Positions 1 to 6,753 of a DNA stretch of 6,890 nt are shown here, in pieces. The notes beneath the pieces were generated by a model. It saw only the letters and a program-made list of their open reading frames with translations, searched no databases and was not told the DNA's origin. Location: the NCBI GenBank assembly GCA_037190175.1, contig JBBCJM010000189.1, positions 1 through 6,890 of the forward strand, read 5' to 3'. Each line of letters starts with the position of its first letter. The first letter of the stretch is position 1. The translations under genes were made by a program, and so were the position numbers. The DNA comes from JBBCJM01 sp037190175 (GTDB lineage: Bacteria; Pseudomonadota; Alphaproteobacteria; Rhodobacterales; Rhodobacteraceae).

Positions 1-1050
1 CTGGTGCCGCTGGCGCGCCGGCTGGCCGAGGACCACGGGCTGGCGGTGCTGGTGACCGGGGCGCCCGCGCCGATGCCCGAGGGCGTGCTGCGCGACGCGG
101 CGCCGGGCGAGACCTCGGCCGAGGTGCGGGCCTTCCTGGACCACTGGCGCCCCGGCGCGGGGCTGCTGACCGAGGGCGAGTTGCGCCCGATGCTGGTGCA
201 CGAGGCGCAGGAGCGCGACATCCCGCTGGCCATGGCCGACGCGCGCGAGCCCCTGCTGCCGCGCGACCGGGCCGGCTGGTGGCCGGGGTTGATGCGCGGC
301 CTCCTGTCGGGCTTTGCCGCCATCCACGCGCTGGACGAACCCGCCGCCCGCGCCTTCCGCCGCGCCGGGGCGCCGGCGGTCGAGGTGACGGGTCGGATGG
401 AACAGCCCTCCGCCGCGCTCAGCTGCACCGAGGCCGAGCGGGCGGTGCTGGCCCGCCTGCTGGCCGCCCGCCCGGTCTGGCTGGCTGCCGGCCTGCCCGA
501 GCGCGAGGAGACCCTGGCGATCGAGGCGCATCGCGCCGCGCTGCGGCTGGCGCACCGGATGCTGATGATCGTGGCGCCCGAGACGCCGGAGCGGGCCGAG
601 CCCATCGCCTCGCGGATGGAGGAGGTGGAGGGCTGGACGGTGGCCCGCCGCTGGGCCGAGGAAGAGCCCGACGCCGACGTGCAGGTGCTGGTGGCCGACG
701 GGCTGGCGGAGCTGGGCCTCTGGCTGCGGCTGGCGCCGGCGACCTATCTGGGCGGCAGCCTGTCCTCCGGCGTGCGGATCGACCCCATGGCCGCCGCCGC
801 GCTGGGCTCGGCCATCATCCACGGGCCGCGGGCGGGGGACCATGGCCCGGCGGTGGGGCGGCTGGCGGGGGCGCAGGCCTCGGTGCTGGTGGGATCGGGC
901 GCCGATCTGGCGGCGGCGCTGGGGGAGCTGCTGTCGCCCGAACGCGCGGCGCGGCTGGCGCAGGCGGCCTGGTCGGTGGCCTCGGAAGGCGGCGAGGTGA
1001 CCGCGCGGATCGCCCACCTGCTGGCCGGCTGGGCGAAGGGAGAGGGCTGA
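1..1050 (+). CDS. waaA: Kdo transferase (WaaA/KdtA) family protein, 5' truncated
   Basis: The reading frame is open from base 1, so the start lies outside the window; 349 codons are visible and roughly 60-75 N-terminal residues are missing by comparison with the usual length near 420. Family members transfer Kdo from CMP-Kdo to lipid A precursor at the inner membrane. Seen, in order: a TEGELRP segment (near residue 57) matching the family's ETELWP, DIPLAMADARE (family IPL..VNAR), VTGRM (family VTGNLK), VADGLAELGLW (family VADTMGELGLW), YLGGSL (family FVGGSL) and ALGSAIIHGP near the end (family ALG..VLHGP). The fold is therefore recognisable as a GT-B transferase, but many motif residues differ, including the stretch that normally reads GGHN..EPA. 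The stop overlaps the lpxK start by one base, which supports an LPS role and translational coupling. The family is a confident call; that it is the active Kdo transferase is less certain. It could be a clade-specific or altered-specificity paralogue. Confidence 0.8.
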   Translation: MVPLARRLAEDHGLAVLVTGAPAPMPEGVLRDAAPGETSAEVRAFLDHWRPGAGLLTEGELRPMLVHEAQERDIPLAMADAREPLLPRDRAGWWPGLMRGLLSGFAAIHALDEPAARAFRRAGAPAVEVTGRMEQPSAALSCTEAERAVLARLLAARPVWLAAGLPEREETLAIEAHRAALRLAHRMLMIVAPETPERAEPIASRMEEVEGWTVARRWAEEEPDADVQVLVADGLAELGLWLRLAPATYLGGSLSSGVRIDPMAAAALGSAIIHGPRAGDHGPAVGRLAGAQASVLVGSGADLAAALGELLSPERAARLAQAAWSVASEGGEVTARIAHLLAGWAKGEG

Positions 1051-2039
1051 TGCGCGCACCGGGCTTCTGGCAGACCCCGCCCGACCGCCCGGCCTTGGCC
1101 GCCCGGCTGCTGGCGCCGCTGGCGGCATTGTATGCCATGGCGACCGCCCGGCGGGTGGCGCGGGGGCCGGAGTACCGGGCCGGGGTGCCGGTGATCTGCG
1201 CCGGCAACCTGACCGCCGGGGGCACCGGCAAGACGCCGACCGTGATCTGGCTGGCCGGGTTGCTGGCGGATCGAGGAGTGGCGGCGCAGGTGGTGACGCG
1301 GGGCTGGGGCGGGCGGCTGACCGGCCCGGTGCGGGTGGACCCTTTCCATACCGCCGCCGAGGTGGGCGACGAGCCCCTGCTGCTGTCGGCCTTCCTGCCG
1401 GTCTGGGTGGCGCGGGACCGTACCGCGGGGGCACGGGCGGCCGAGGCCGCGGGGGCGCAGGCGATCCTCTTGGACGACGGGCACCAGGACCCGCGGCTGG
1501 CCAAGGCGCTGTCGCTCATCGTGATCGACGCCGAGGCGGGCTTCGGCAACGGCCGCTGCCTCCCCGCCGGCCCCTTGCGCGAGCCGGTGGCGGCGGGGCT
1601 GGCCCGCGCCGACCTGACGCTGGCGATCGGCGGAGCCACGGCGCAGGCGGCGCTGCTGGCGCGCTGGGGGGCGGAGCTGGCCAAACCCCACCTGACCGGC
1701 CGGCTGGAGCCGCTGGCCACCGGGATGGACTGGCCCGGCACCCGCGTGCTGGCCTTCGCCGGGATCGGCCGGCCGGAGAAGTTCTTCGCCACGCTGGAAG
1801 GGCTGGGGGCGCAGGTCGCGGCAAGGGTGCCGCTGGACGACCACCAGCCCTTGAGCGAGGCGCTGATGCAGCGGCTGGCGGCGCAGGCCGCGGGCCTCGG
1901 CGCGCAACTGGTGACCACCGAGAAGGACGCCGTGCGCCTGCCGCCCCGCTGGCGCGGCCAGGTGCTGACCCTGCCGGTGCGGCTGGCGGTGGACGACCCC
2001 GGCCCGATGCTGGCGGCGCTGGAGCGGCTGGGGCTATAG
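1050..2039 (+). CDS. lpxK: Tetraacyldisaccharide 4'-kinase LpxK
   Basis: LpxK phosphorylates the 4' position of the tetraacyldisaccharide-1-phosphate lipid A precursor, giving lipid IVA, on the cytoplasmic face of the inner membrane. The protein has 329 residues; E. coli LpxK is similar. A hydrophobic segment (about residues 19-34) fits the membrane-associating N-terminal helix. The P-loop AGGTGKTP is at 56-63, GDEPLL follows at 106-111, the acidic metal-binding motif LDDGHQD is at 141-147, DDHQP is at 263-267 (in the place of the family's DHH.Y/F, with His265 the likely catalytic partner), and TTEKDAVRL is at 289-297. The ATG at 1050 overlaps the upstream TGA by one base and is preceded by a purine-rich GGGAGAGG at a suitable distance. 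This start is chosen over the longer open frame, whose first 257 codons are a shadow of the upstream gene. The TAG stop lies just before the cloverleaf element at the convergent junction. Confidence 0.95.
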   Translation: MRAPGFWQTPPDRPALAARLLAPLAALYAMATARRVARGPEYRAGVPVICAGNLTAGGTGKTPTVIWLAGLLADRGVAAQVVTRGWGGRLTGPVRVDPFHTAAEVGDEPLLLSAFLPVWVARDRTAGARAAEAAGAQAILLDDGHQDPRLAKALSLIVIDAEAGFGNGRCLPAGPLREPVAAGLARADLTLAIGGATAQAALLARWGAELAKPHLTGRLEPLATGMDWPGTRVLAFAGIGRPEKFFATLEGLGAQVAARVPLDDHQPLSEALMQRLAAQAAGLGAQLVTTEKDAVRLPPRWRGQVLTLPVRLAVDDPGPMLAALERLGL

Positions 2040-2040
2040 C

Positions 2041-2104
2041 CGCTCATCGAGCCTTCCGGCTCTCTTCGCTGCGCAGCGAAGACGCCCGCGAGGGCGGATG
2101 AGCG
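2041..2104. repeat. Gap-free cloverleaf palindromic element between convergent genes (possible bidirectional terminator)
   Basis: The 64 bases pair completely apart from three tetraloops. The outer stem is CGCTCATC (2041-2048) with GATGAGCG (2097-2104), 8 bp. Arm 1 is GAGCC-TTCC-GGCTC (2049-2062). Arm 2 is a perfect 20-base palindrome, TCTTCGCT-GCGC-AGCGAAGA (2063-2082). Arm 3 is CGCCC-GCGA-GGGCG (2083-2096). That gives 26 base pairs with no mismatch and no unpaired base at the four-way junction. The element begins one base after the lpxK stop and ends directly against the stop codon of the opposing reductase gene. Its position suggests transcription termination or 3'-end protection on both strands, but neither side has a T-tract like a standard intrinsic terminator. 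It may equally be a REP-like dispersed repeat; copy number cannot be judged here. The base pairing is certain; the function is inferred. Confidence 0.75.
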
Positions 2105-2557
2105 TCACCCCGCATCCCGGAACACCCGGTCCAGCAGCGCGCCCAGCCGGTCGGCATCCACCTGCGTGAAGGCCGCGGGCGTGTCGCTGTCCAGGTCGAA
2201 CACCCCCAGCAGCCGCCCCTGCGCGTTCCTGACCGGCAGCACCAGTTCGGACCGGGTGGAGGCGGCGCAGGCGATATGGCCCGGGAAGGCCTCCACATCC
2301 GGCACCAGCTGCACCTCGCCCGTCCGCGCCGCCGCCCCGCAGACGCCGCGGCTGAACGGGATCACCAGGCAGCCGTGCCCGCCCTGATAGGGGCCGATCT
2401 TCAGCAACTCCGGCGCCACCACGCGGTAGAACCCGGTCCAGTCGGCCCGCGGATGGGCGTGGTGCACCTCGCAGGCCACCGTCGCCATCAGCGCCACCGT
2501 ATCGGTCTCGCCGTGGCAGAGCGCATCCACCGCCCGGTCCAGCGCGTCGTAGTCCAT
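2105..2557 (-). CDS. msrC: Free methionine-(R)-sulfoxide reductase (GAF-domain, fRMsr/MsrC type)
   Basis: Cytosolic single-GAF-domain enzyme of 150 residues that reduces free L-methionine-(R)-sulfoxide to methionine, normally recycled by thioredoxin; it repairs oxidised free amino acid, not protein-bound residues. The three family cysteines are all present: Cys63 in HGCLVIP, Cys73 in RGVCGAA and Cys97 in GHIACAAS. Their spacing (10 and 24) is the same as Cys84/94/118 of E. coli MsrC. By homology Cys97 is the catalytic residue and the others resolve the disulfide. Glu104 (SELVLP) and Asp121/Asp123 (FDLDS) match the substrate-binding acids. WTGFY at 40-44 and GPYQGGHG are also typical. The ATG follows the holA TAG stop with no intervening base, and GGGGGAG just upstream can act as ribosome-binding site. 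It is slightly shorter than the E. coli enzyme (165 residues), mostly at the C terminus. It is the last gene of the leuS unit and converges on lpxK. Confidence 0.93.
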   Translation of the reverse strand: MDYDALDRAVDALCHGETDTVALMATVACEVHHAHPRADWTGFYRVVAPELLKIGPYQGGHGCLVIPFSRGVCGAAARTGEVQLVPDVEAFPGHIACAASTRSELVLPVRNAQGRLLGVFDLDSDTPAAFTQVDADRLGALLDRVFRDAG

Positions 2558-3586
2558 CTACTCCCCCCGCCGCGGGCTGAGCCCCGCGATCCGCATCAAG
2601 GCACGCTCCACCAGCGCCATCTGCGGCGCCTTCGACGCGGAACGCAGGGTCAGGTCGGTCTCCACCAGGATCGCCAGCGCCGCCTCCAGCCGCCGCCCCC
2701 CCCATTGCCCCGCCTGCCGCGCCATCGCCTCGCGGGCCGCGAAGGGCACCCCGCGCTGCCGCCCCATGCCCGCGGAAGGCCCGGCCGGGTCGGAGGCCGC
2801 GGCGTGCAGGGCGCGGAAATGGCGCATCGCGGCGATGGCAATCGTCACCGGCCCCACCCCCTGCCCGTCCAGCCGCCGCATGACGAGGCCGACCTGCCCC
2901 ATCCGCCCCTCGGCCGCCGCCTGCACCGCCGCGCCGGCCTCGGTCTCCACCGTGGCCGGCGCCAGCAGCGCCACCTCGGCCCCGGTCAGCGGGCTGTCGT
3001 CGCCCCATTTGTAGAGCGCGACCTTCTCCAGCGTCTGGCGGAAATCCCCGGGTTCCAAGGATCGCGCCAGCATGTCCAGCTCCGCCTCAGCCTCGCGCGA
3101 CAGCCTGGTCAGCCCGGCGCGGGCCAGTTCCGCCGCCACCTCCTCGCGCGAGGGCGGATCGTCGTAGAGCGCCAGCGCCACCGCCGTCTGGCTGCCCTCG
3201 AACAGCGCCTTCAGGGCCGATTTCCCGGTCAGCAGGTTGCCCGTGACCACCAGCCGCGCATCGCCGGGCCGCCACTCGGCCAGCGCGGCGGCGATCTGGT
3301 CGGCCAGGGTGTCGGTCGCGTCCTCCACCAGCACCGCCCGCTCGCCGGGGAAGAAGCCCGCGGCGCGCAGGGCGTCGTTCAAGGCGGCGGGATCGCGACG
3401 CAGGTCGGCGGCGGCCAGCCGGGTCAGCCGCATCTCGGCCTCGCCATCCGGCCCGATCAGGCCCAGCACCGCCTCCTGCCGCTTCATGGCCACCCGCATC
3501 GGATCGGCGCCGTGGATCAGGATCGCGGCATGGGCGGGGTCGGGCGCCGCCAGCCAGCGCAGCGCCGCCGCCCCCTTCAGGATCAC
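2558..3586 (-). CDS. holA: DNA polymerase III, delta subunit (clamp-loader) HolA
   Basis: The delta subunit of the clamp loader opens the beta sliding clamp during loading onto primed DNA. The 342-residue length matches the family (343 in E. coli). Recognisable parts are the N-terminal AAILIHGADPMRV segment (the family's LxGxDxxLI start of domain I), AGFFPGERAVLVEDA (family sFFxxxrlvvl), LLTGKSALKALFE in domain I/II (family SKLxKxLe), LEPGDFRQTLEKVALY in the lid-like domain, and the C-terminal helical domain ending in ALVERALMRIAGL. No functional Walker A is expected in delta and none is seen. The start is GTG (3584-3586), embedded in a GTGA overlap with the lptE stop, which indicates translational coupling. 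The TAG stop abuts the ATG of the reductase gene. The leuS-lptE-holA order, also found in E. coli, supports the call. An 8-base C run at 2696-2703 lies in the coding sequence. Confidence 0.93.
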   Translation of the reverse strand: MILKGAAALRWLAAPDPAHAAILIHGADPMRVAMKRQEAVLGLIGPDGEAEMRLTRLAAADLRRDPAALNDALRAAGFFPGERAVLVEDATDTLADQIAAALAEWRPGDARLVVTGNLLTGKSALKALFEGSQTAVALALYDDPPSREEVAAELARAGLTRLSREAEAELDMLARSLEPGDFRQTLEKVALYKWGDDSPLTGAEVALLAPATVETEAGAAVQAAAEGRMGQVGLVMRRLDGQGVGPVTIAIAAMRHFRALHAAASDPAGPSAGMGRQRGVPFAAREAMARQAGQWGGRRLEAALAILVETDLTLRSASKAPQMALVERALMRIAGLSPRRGE

Positions 3587-4077
3587 GGGGCGATCCCGGT
3601 CAGCCGCCGGGCATCCGCCGTCAGCCGGGTGACGATCTGGTCGGCGAGGATCCGCATCAGCCGCACCTGCGCGTCCTCCTCCGCCGCCAGGGCCGCGACG
3701 GTCGATCCGGTGGTGGAATAGCTGGTGAAGCTCTCCGCCCTTCCCGACAGCCGCTCGACCCCGGTGGCGGCCTCGACCAGCCGCCAGTCGGCGACCCCTG
3801 TCAGGGTATAGCGCGTCACCGCGCCCTCGGGGGTGATCCCCACCCCCATGGGGCGGGTGCGGATGGTGTAGTCCAGCCGGTAGAGCGGCGCCTGCGGGGT
3901 GCCCAGCCGTTCCTCCAGCCGGGCGACCAGATCGAAGGACGCCTTGTCGCGCGGCTCGGCGGTGGCGATGCGGCCCTGCAGCACGCCGCCCCCCCCCGCC
4001 GGGCCATAGGCGGGGGTGAAGCCGCAGGCCGCCAGAAGCGGCAACAGCAGGAAGGTGCGGCGGTCAGACCACGACAT
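3583..4077 (-). CDS. lptE: LPS-assembly lipoprotein LptE
   Basis: LptE is an outer-membrane lipoprotein that plugs the LptD barrel and helps insert LPS into the outer leaflet. The 164-residue product begins with a short signal peptide: basic DRR at 5-7, a hydrophobic stretch at 8-15, then lipobox LLAAC with Cys18 as the lipidated residue. The mature start CGFTPAYGP is characteristic of alphaproteobacterial LptE. The rest fits the small alpha/beta LptE domain, with YTIRTRPMGVGITPEGAVTR typical of its central strands. The arginine pair followed by TFLLL loosely resembles a twin-arginine motif, but Sec export is expected for the family. A glycine-rich linker just after the lipobox is encoded by a 9-base G run on the coding strand (3989-3997). 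The ATG lies inside the end of leuS (14-base overlap), and the TGA overlaps the holA GTG, so coupling on both sides is likely. The family is poorly conserved; position and lipobox are the main support. Confidence 0.88.
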   Translation of the reverse strand: MSWSDRRTFLLLPLLAACGFTPAYGPAGGGGVLQGRIATAEPRDKASFDLVARLEERLGTPQAPLYRLDYTIRTRPMGVGITPEGAVTRYTLTGVADWRLVEAATGVERLSGRAESFTSYSTTGSTVAALAAEEDAQVRLMRILADQIVTRLTADARRLTGIAP

Positions 4078-6634
4078 TGACGATGCGCCCCGGCACGACG
4101 ATCAGCTTCTTCACCGGCTGACCGCCCAGGAACCTTGCCACGGTCTCGTCCGCCAGCGCCAGCCTTTCGACCTCGGCCGCGGGCATGTCGCGCGGCACCC
4201 GCACCTCGCCCCGCCGCTTGCCGTTGATCTGCACCGGCAGCACGATCATGTCCTCGATCAGCAGCGCGGGGTCGGCCTCGGGCCATAGTTGGCTTACGAC
4301 CAGCCCCTCACCCCCCAGCATGGCCCAGACCTCTTCCGCCAGATGCGGCACGAAGGGCTGCATGAGGCGAGCCATCGTTTTCAGCGCCTCGCGTTTCGCC
4401 GGCGGGGCGGTGTCGGACTTCTGGATGGCGTTGGCGAAGGTATAGAGCGCGGCGATGCCCTTGTTGAAGGCGAAGCCCTCGATCCCGGCGGTCACGTCCG
4501 CCGTGGCCCGGGCGGCGGCGCGGGCGAGCCCCTCGTCGGGTGTGTCGGGTCCGGTGCCGGTGCGTGCCTCCTCCGCCAGCCGCCAGACGCGGGACAGGAA
4601 CTTCTGCGCCGCCTCCGCCCCGGCCGAGGTCCACTCCACATCCCGCTCGGGAGGCGAGTCGGACATCACGAACCACCGCGCGGTGTCGGCGCCATATTGG
4701 GCGATGATGTCCGTCGGATCGACCACATTCTTCTTCGACTTCGACATCTTCGTCGAGGCCAATATGTTGACACGCTCATTCGTCGCCTTGACGAATGTGC
4801 CGTCTTCCCGCTGCTCGACCTCATCCGGGAAGTGGTAGACGGGACGCCCCTCAGGGGTCAGCCGCTCGGCATTCTCGAAGGCTTGGTAAGTCACCATCCC
4901 TTGCGTGAACAGCGCGCTGAACGGTTCGGCCGACTTCGCCGGCAAGTGGCCGGTCTTGATCATCGCCCGGGCGAAGAAGCGGGAATACAAGAGGTGCAGG
5001 ATCGCGTGCTCGATCCCGCCGATGTACTGGTCGACGTTCATCCAGTAGTCCGCCTCGGCCAGGTCGGTGGGCGTGGCCGCATGGGGCGCGGTGAAGCGGG
5101 CGTAGTACCAGGACGAATCGACGAAGGTGTCCATCGTGTCCGTCTCGCGCCGCGCCGGCCCGCCGCATTTCGGGCAGGCGGTCGCGGCCCAGGTGGGATG
5201 CCGGTCCAGCGGGTTGCCGGGGCGGTCGAAGGATACATCCGAAGGCAGGCAGACGGGCAGGTTCTCCTTCCGCTCCGGCACCACGCCGCAGGCGGGGCAA
5301 TGCACCACCGGGATGGGGCAGCCCCAATACCGCTGGCGGGATAGCCCCCAGTCGCGCAGGCGGTACTTGGTGACGCCCTTGCCATAGCCCTGCGCCTCGG
5401 CATGGGCGATGGCGGCGGCGATGGCGTCCTCTCCCGTCGCCTCCTCGGGCCAGTTGAAGGCCTCGGTCCAGCGCACCTTCTCCGACTTCAGCGGCACGAA
5501 AGCCTCGCCGCTCTCGGCCGGGAGGACATGCGGGCCGTCCAAGGGCACGAAGGTGGAGACCACCGGCAGCCCGTATTTCCGCGCGAAGTCGAGGTCGCGC
5601 TGGTCATGCGCCGGGCAGCCGAAGATGGCGCCGGTGCCGTAGTCCATCAGGATGAAGTTGGCGATCCAGACCGGCAGTTCCCAGGCCGGATCCAGCGGGT
5701 GCTTCACCCGGATGCCGGTGTCGTAGCCGATCTTCTCGGCGGTCTCGATCTCCTCGGCGCTCGTCCCGCCCTTCCGGCATTCGGCGATGAAGGCCGCGAC
5801 CTTCGGGTCGCCCTCCAGCGCCTTGGCCAGCGGGTGGTCGGGGGAAATCGCGGCGAAACTCGCCCCCATCAGGGTGTCGGGCCGGGTGGTATAGACCTCC
5901 AGCACCTCGAAGCCCGCGGGCGCCCCCACGGTCCGGAACCCGAATTGCAGCCCGCGCGACTTGCCGATCCAGTTGGCCTGCATCAGCCGCACTTTCTCGG
6001 GCCAGTCCTTCAGCCCGTCCAGCGCCGACAGCAGTTCCTCGGAATAGTCCGAGATGCGGAAGAACCACTGCACCAGTTCCCGCCGCTCTACCGCCGCGCC
6101 CGAGCGCCAGCCCTTGCCGTCGATCACCTGCTCGTTGGCCAGCACGGTCATGTCGACCGGATCCCAGTTGACCACCGCCGCCTTGCGGGTGACGAGCCCG
6201 GCCTCCAGCATGTCGAGGAACATCGCCTGCTGCTGGCCGTAGTATTCCGGGTCGCAGGTAGCGATCTCGCGGCTCCAGTCGATGGAAAGGCCCAGGGGCC
6301 GCATCTGCGCCTTCATGTCGGCGATGTTGCGATAGGTCCAGTCGCCGGGGTTCACCCCCCGCTCCATCGCCGCGTTCTCGGCCGGCATCCCGAAGGCGTC
6401 CCAGCCCATCGGGTGCAGCACGCTGAACCCCCGCGCCATCTTGTAGCGCGCCACCACGTCGCCCATCGTGTAGTTGCGCACATGCCCCATGTGGATGCGG
6501 CCGGAGGGATAGGGGAACATCTCCAGCACATAGAACTTGGGCCGGGCGGGGTCGGCCTTGGCCAGGAAGGTGCCGGCACCCTCCCATGCGGCCTGCCATC
6601 TGGGTTCCAGCTCTGCGGGATCGTAGCGCGACAC
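4064..6634 (-). CDS. leuS: Leucyl-tRNA synthetase LeuS
   Basis: Class I synthetase that charges tRNA-Leu with leucine, in the cytosol. The 856 residues match bacterial LeuRS length. The HIGH-type signature is HMGH at 48-51 within PYPSGRIHMGHVRNY, and KMSKS is at 629-633. The CP1 editing domain carries TTRPDT at 249-254 (Thr254 corresponds to the specificity threonine Thr252 of E. coli) and HDQRD with Asp344 near its end, so post-transfer editing should be intact. A four-cysteine zinc knuckle is complete: C446-x2-C449 and C487-x2-C490. The C-terminal domain ends in QINGKRRGEVRV and LIVVPGRIVNVVV. The start is GTG (6632-6634): no ATG in this frame fits, a TAA lies upstream in frame at 6665-6667, and AAAGG sits 7 bases before the GTG. 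It is the first gene of the leuS-lptE-holA-reductase unit, and its last 14 bases overlap lptE. A hairpin-forming stretch at 4774-4800 lies within the coding sequence. Confidence 0.97.
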   Translation of the reverse strand: MSRYDPAELEPRWQAAWEGAGTFLAKADPARPKFYVLEMFPYPSGRIHMGHVRNYTMGDVVARYKMARGFSVLHPMGWDAFGMPAENAAMERGVNPGDWTYRNIADMKAQMRPLGLSIDWSREIATCDPEYYGQQQAMFLDMLEAGLVTRKAAVVNWDPVDMTVLANEQVIDGKGWRSGAAVERRELVQWFFRISDYSEELLSALDGLKDWPEKVRLMQANWIGKSRGLQFGFRTVGAPAGFEVLEVYTTRPDTLMGASFAAISPDHPLAKALEGDPKVAAFIAECRKGGTSAEEIETAEKIGYDTGIRVKHPLDPAWELPVWIANFILMDYGTGAIFGCPAHDQRDLDFARKYGLPVVSTFVPLDGPHVLPAESGEAFVPLKSEKVRWTEAFNWPEEATGEDAIAAAIAHAEAQGYGKGVTKYRLRDWGLSRQRYWGCPIPVVHCPACGVVPERKENLPVCLPSDVSFDRPGNPLDRHPTWAATACPKCGGPARRETDTMDTFVDSSWYYARFTAPHAATPTDLAEADYWMNVDQYIGGIEHAILHLLYSRFFARAMIKTGHLPAKSAEPFSALFTQGMVTYQAFENAERLTPEGRPVYHFPDEVEQREDGTFVKATNERVNILASTKMSKSKKNVVDPTDIIAQYGADTARWFVMSDSPPERDVEWTSAGAEAAQKFLSRVWRLAEEARTGTGPDTPDEGLARAAARATADVTAGIEGFAFNKGIAALYTFANAIQKSDTAPPAKREALKTMARLMQPFVPHLAEEVWAMLGGEGLVVSQLWPEADPALLIEDMIVLPVQINGKRRGEVRVPRDMPAAEVERLALADETVARFLGGQPVKKLIVVPGRIVNVVV

Positions 6635-6641
6635 GTTCGGG

Positions 6642-6646
6642 CCTTT
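6642..6646 (-). promoter_or_regulatory. leuS ribosome-binding site
   Basis: AAAGG on the minus strand lies 7 bases upstream of the GTG at 6634. It supports this unusual start codon, since the frame is closed by TAA only about ten codons further upstream and no in-frame ATG exists between. Confidence 0.65.
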
Positions 6647-6663
6647 CGGATGGATCGGCCCCG

Positions 6664-6691
6664 GTTATACCCGGCGGGGGCGGAAGGTCCA
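6664..6691 (-). promoter_or_regulatory. Candidate housekeeping promoter for leuS-lptE-holA-reductase
   Basis: On the minus strand TATAAC (6664-6669) matches 5 of 6 bases of the -10 consensus. TGGACC (6686-6691) matches 4 of 6 of the -35 consensus, with a 16-base spacer. Transcription would start near 6656-6658, giving a leader of only about 20 bases, long enough for the ribosome-binding site. Such an AT-rich hexamer stands out in this very GC-rich region. The assignment is inference from position and consensus; a promoter further upstream, beyond the window edge, cannot be excluded. Confidence 0.45.
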
Positions 6692-6753
6692 GCCGGTGGG
6701 GTGGCGGCTGGCCGGATCGGCCCTCACGGACAGGCTTGTTCCGGTTGACAGCG

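Noticed and set aside
279..1049. Long N-terminal extension of lpxK in the same open frame
   Set aside because: The translated segment is Gly/Arg/Ala-rich, lies wholly over the Kdo-transferase gene, has no family similarity, and lpxK has a well-placed ATG with a ribosome-binding site at 1050.
744..2047. Minus-strand open frames opposite lpxK
   Set aside because: Composition is shadow-like and the opposite strand is clearly lpxK and the end of the Kdo-transferase gene.
2041..2104. Cloverleaf as a tRNA gene
   Set aside because: The stem lengths, absence of junction linkers, lack of a 7-base anticodon loop and of T-loop and D-loop consensus bases rule out a tRNA despite the cloverleaf shape.
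2276..3721. 481-codon plus-strand open frame opposite the reductase, holA and lptE
   Set aside because: It is antisense to three confidently recognised genes and has the Arg/Gln/Pro-rich composition typical of high-GC shadow frames.
3583..4077. Twin-arginine export signal at the start of LptE
   Set aside because: Only the arginine pair and a following Phe-Leu fit loosely; the short peptide with a clear lipobox is a normal Sec/lipoprotein signal.
5402..6748. 448-codon plus-strand open frame opposite leuS
   Set aside because: It is antisense to the conserved HIGH and editing regions of leuS, is rich in His/Arg/Gly, and shows no recognisable domain.
6745..6750. Perfect TTGACA -35 box on the plus strand
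   Set aside because: No -10 hexamer lies at 15-19 bases downstream; that position is inside the GC hairpin, and no plus-strand gene follows within the window.
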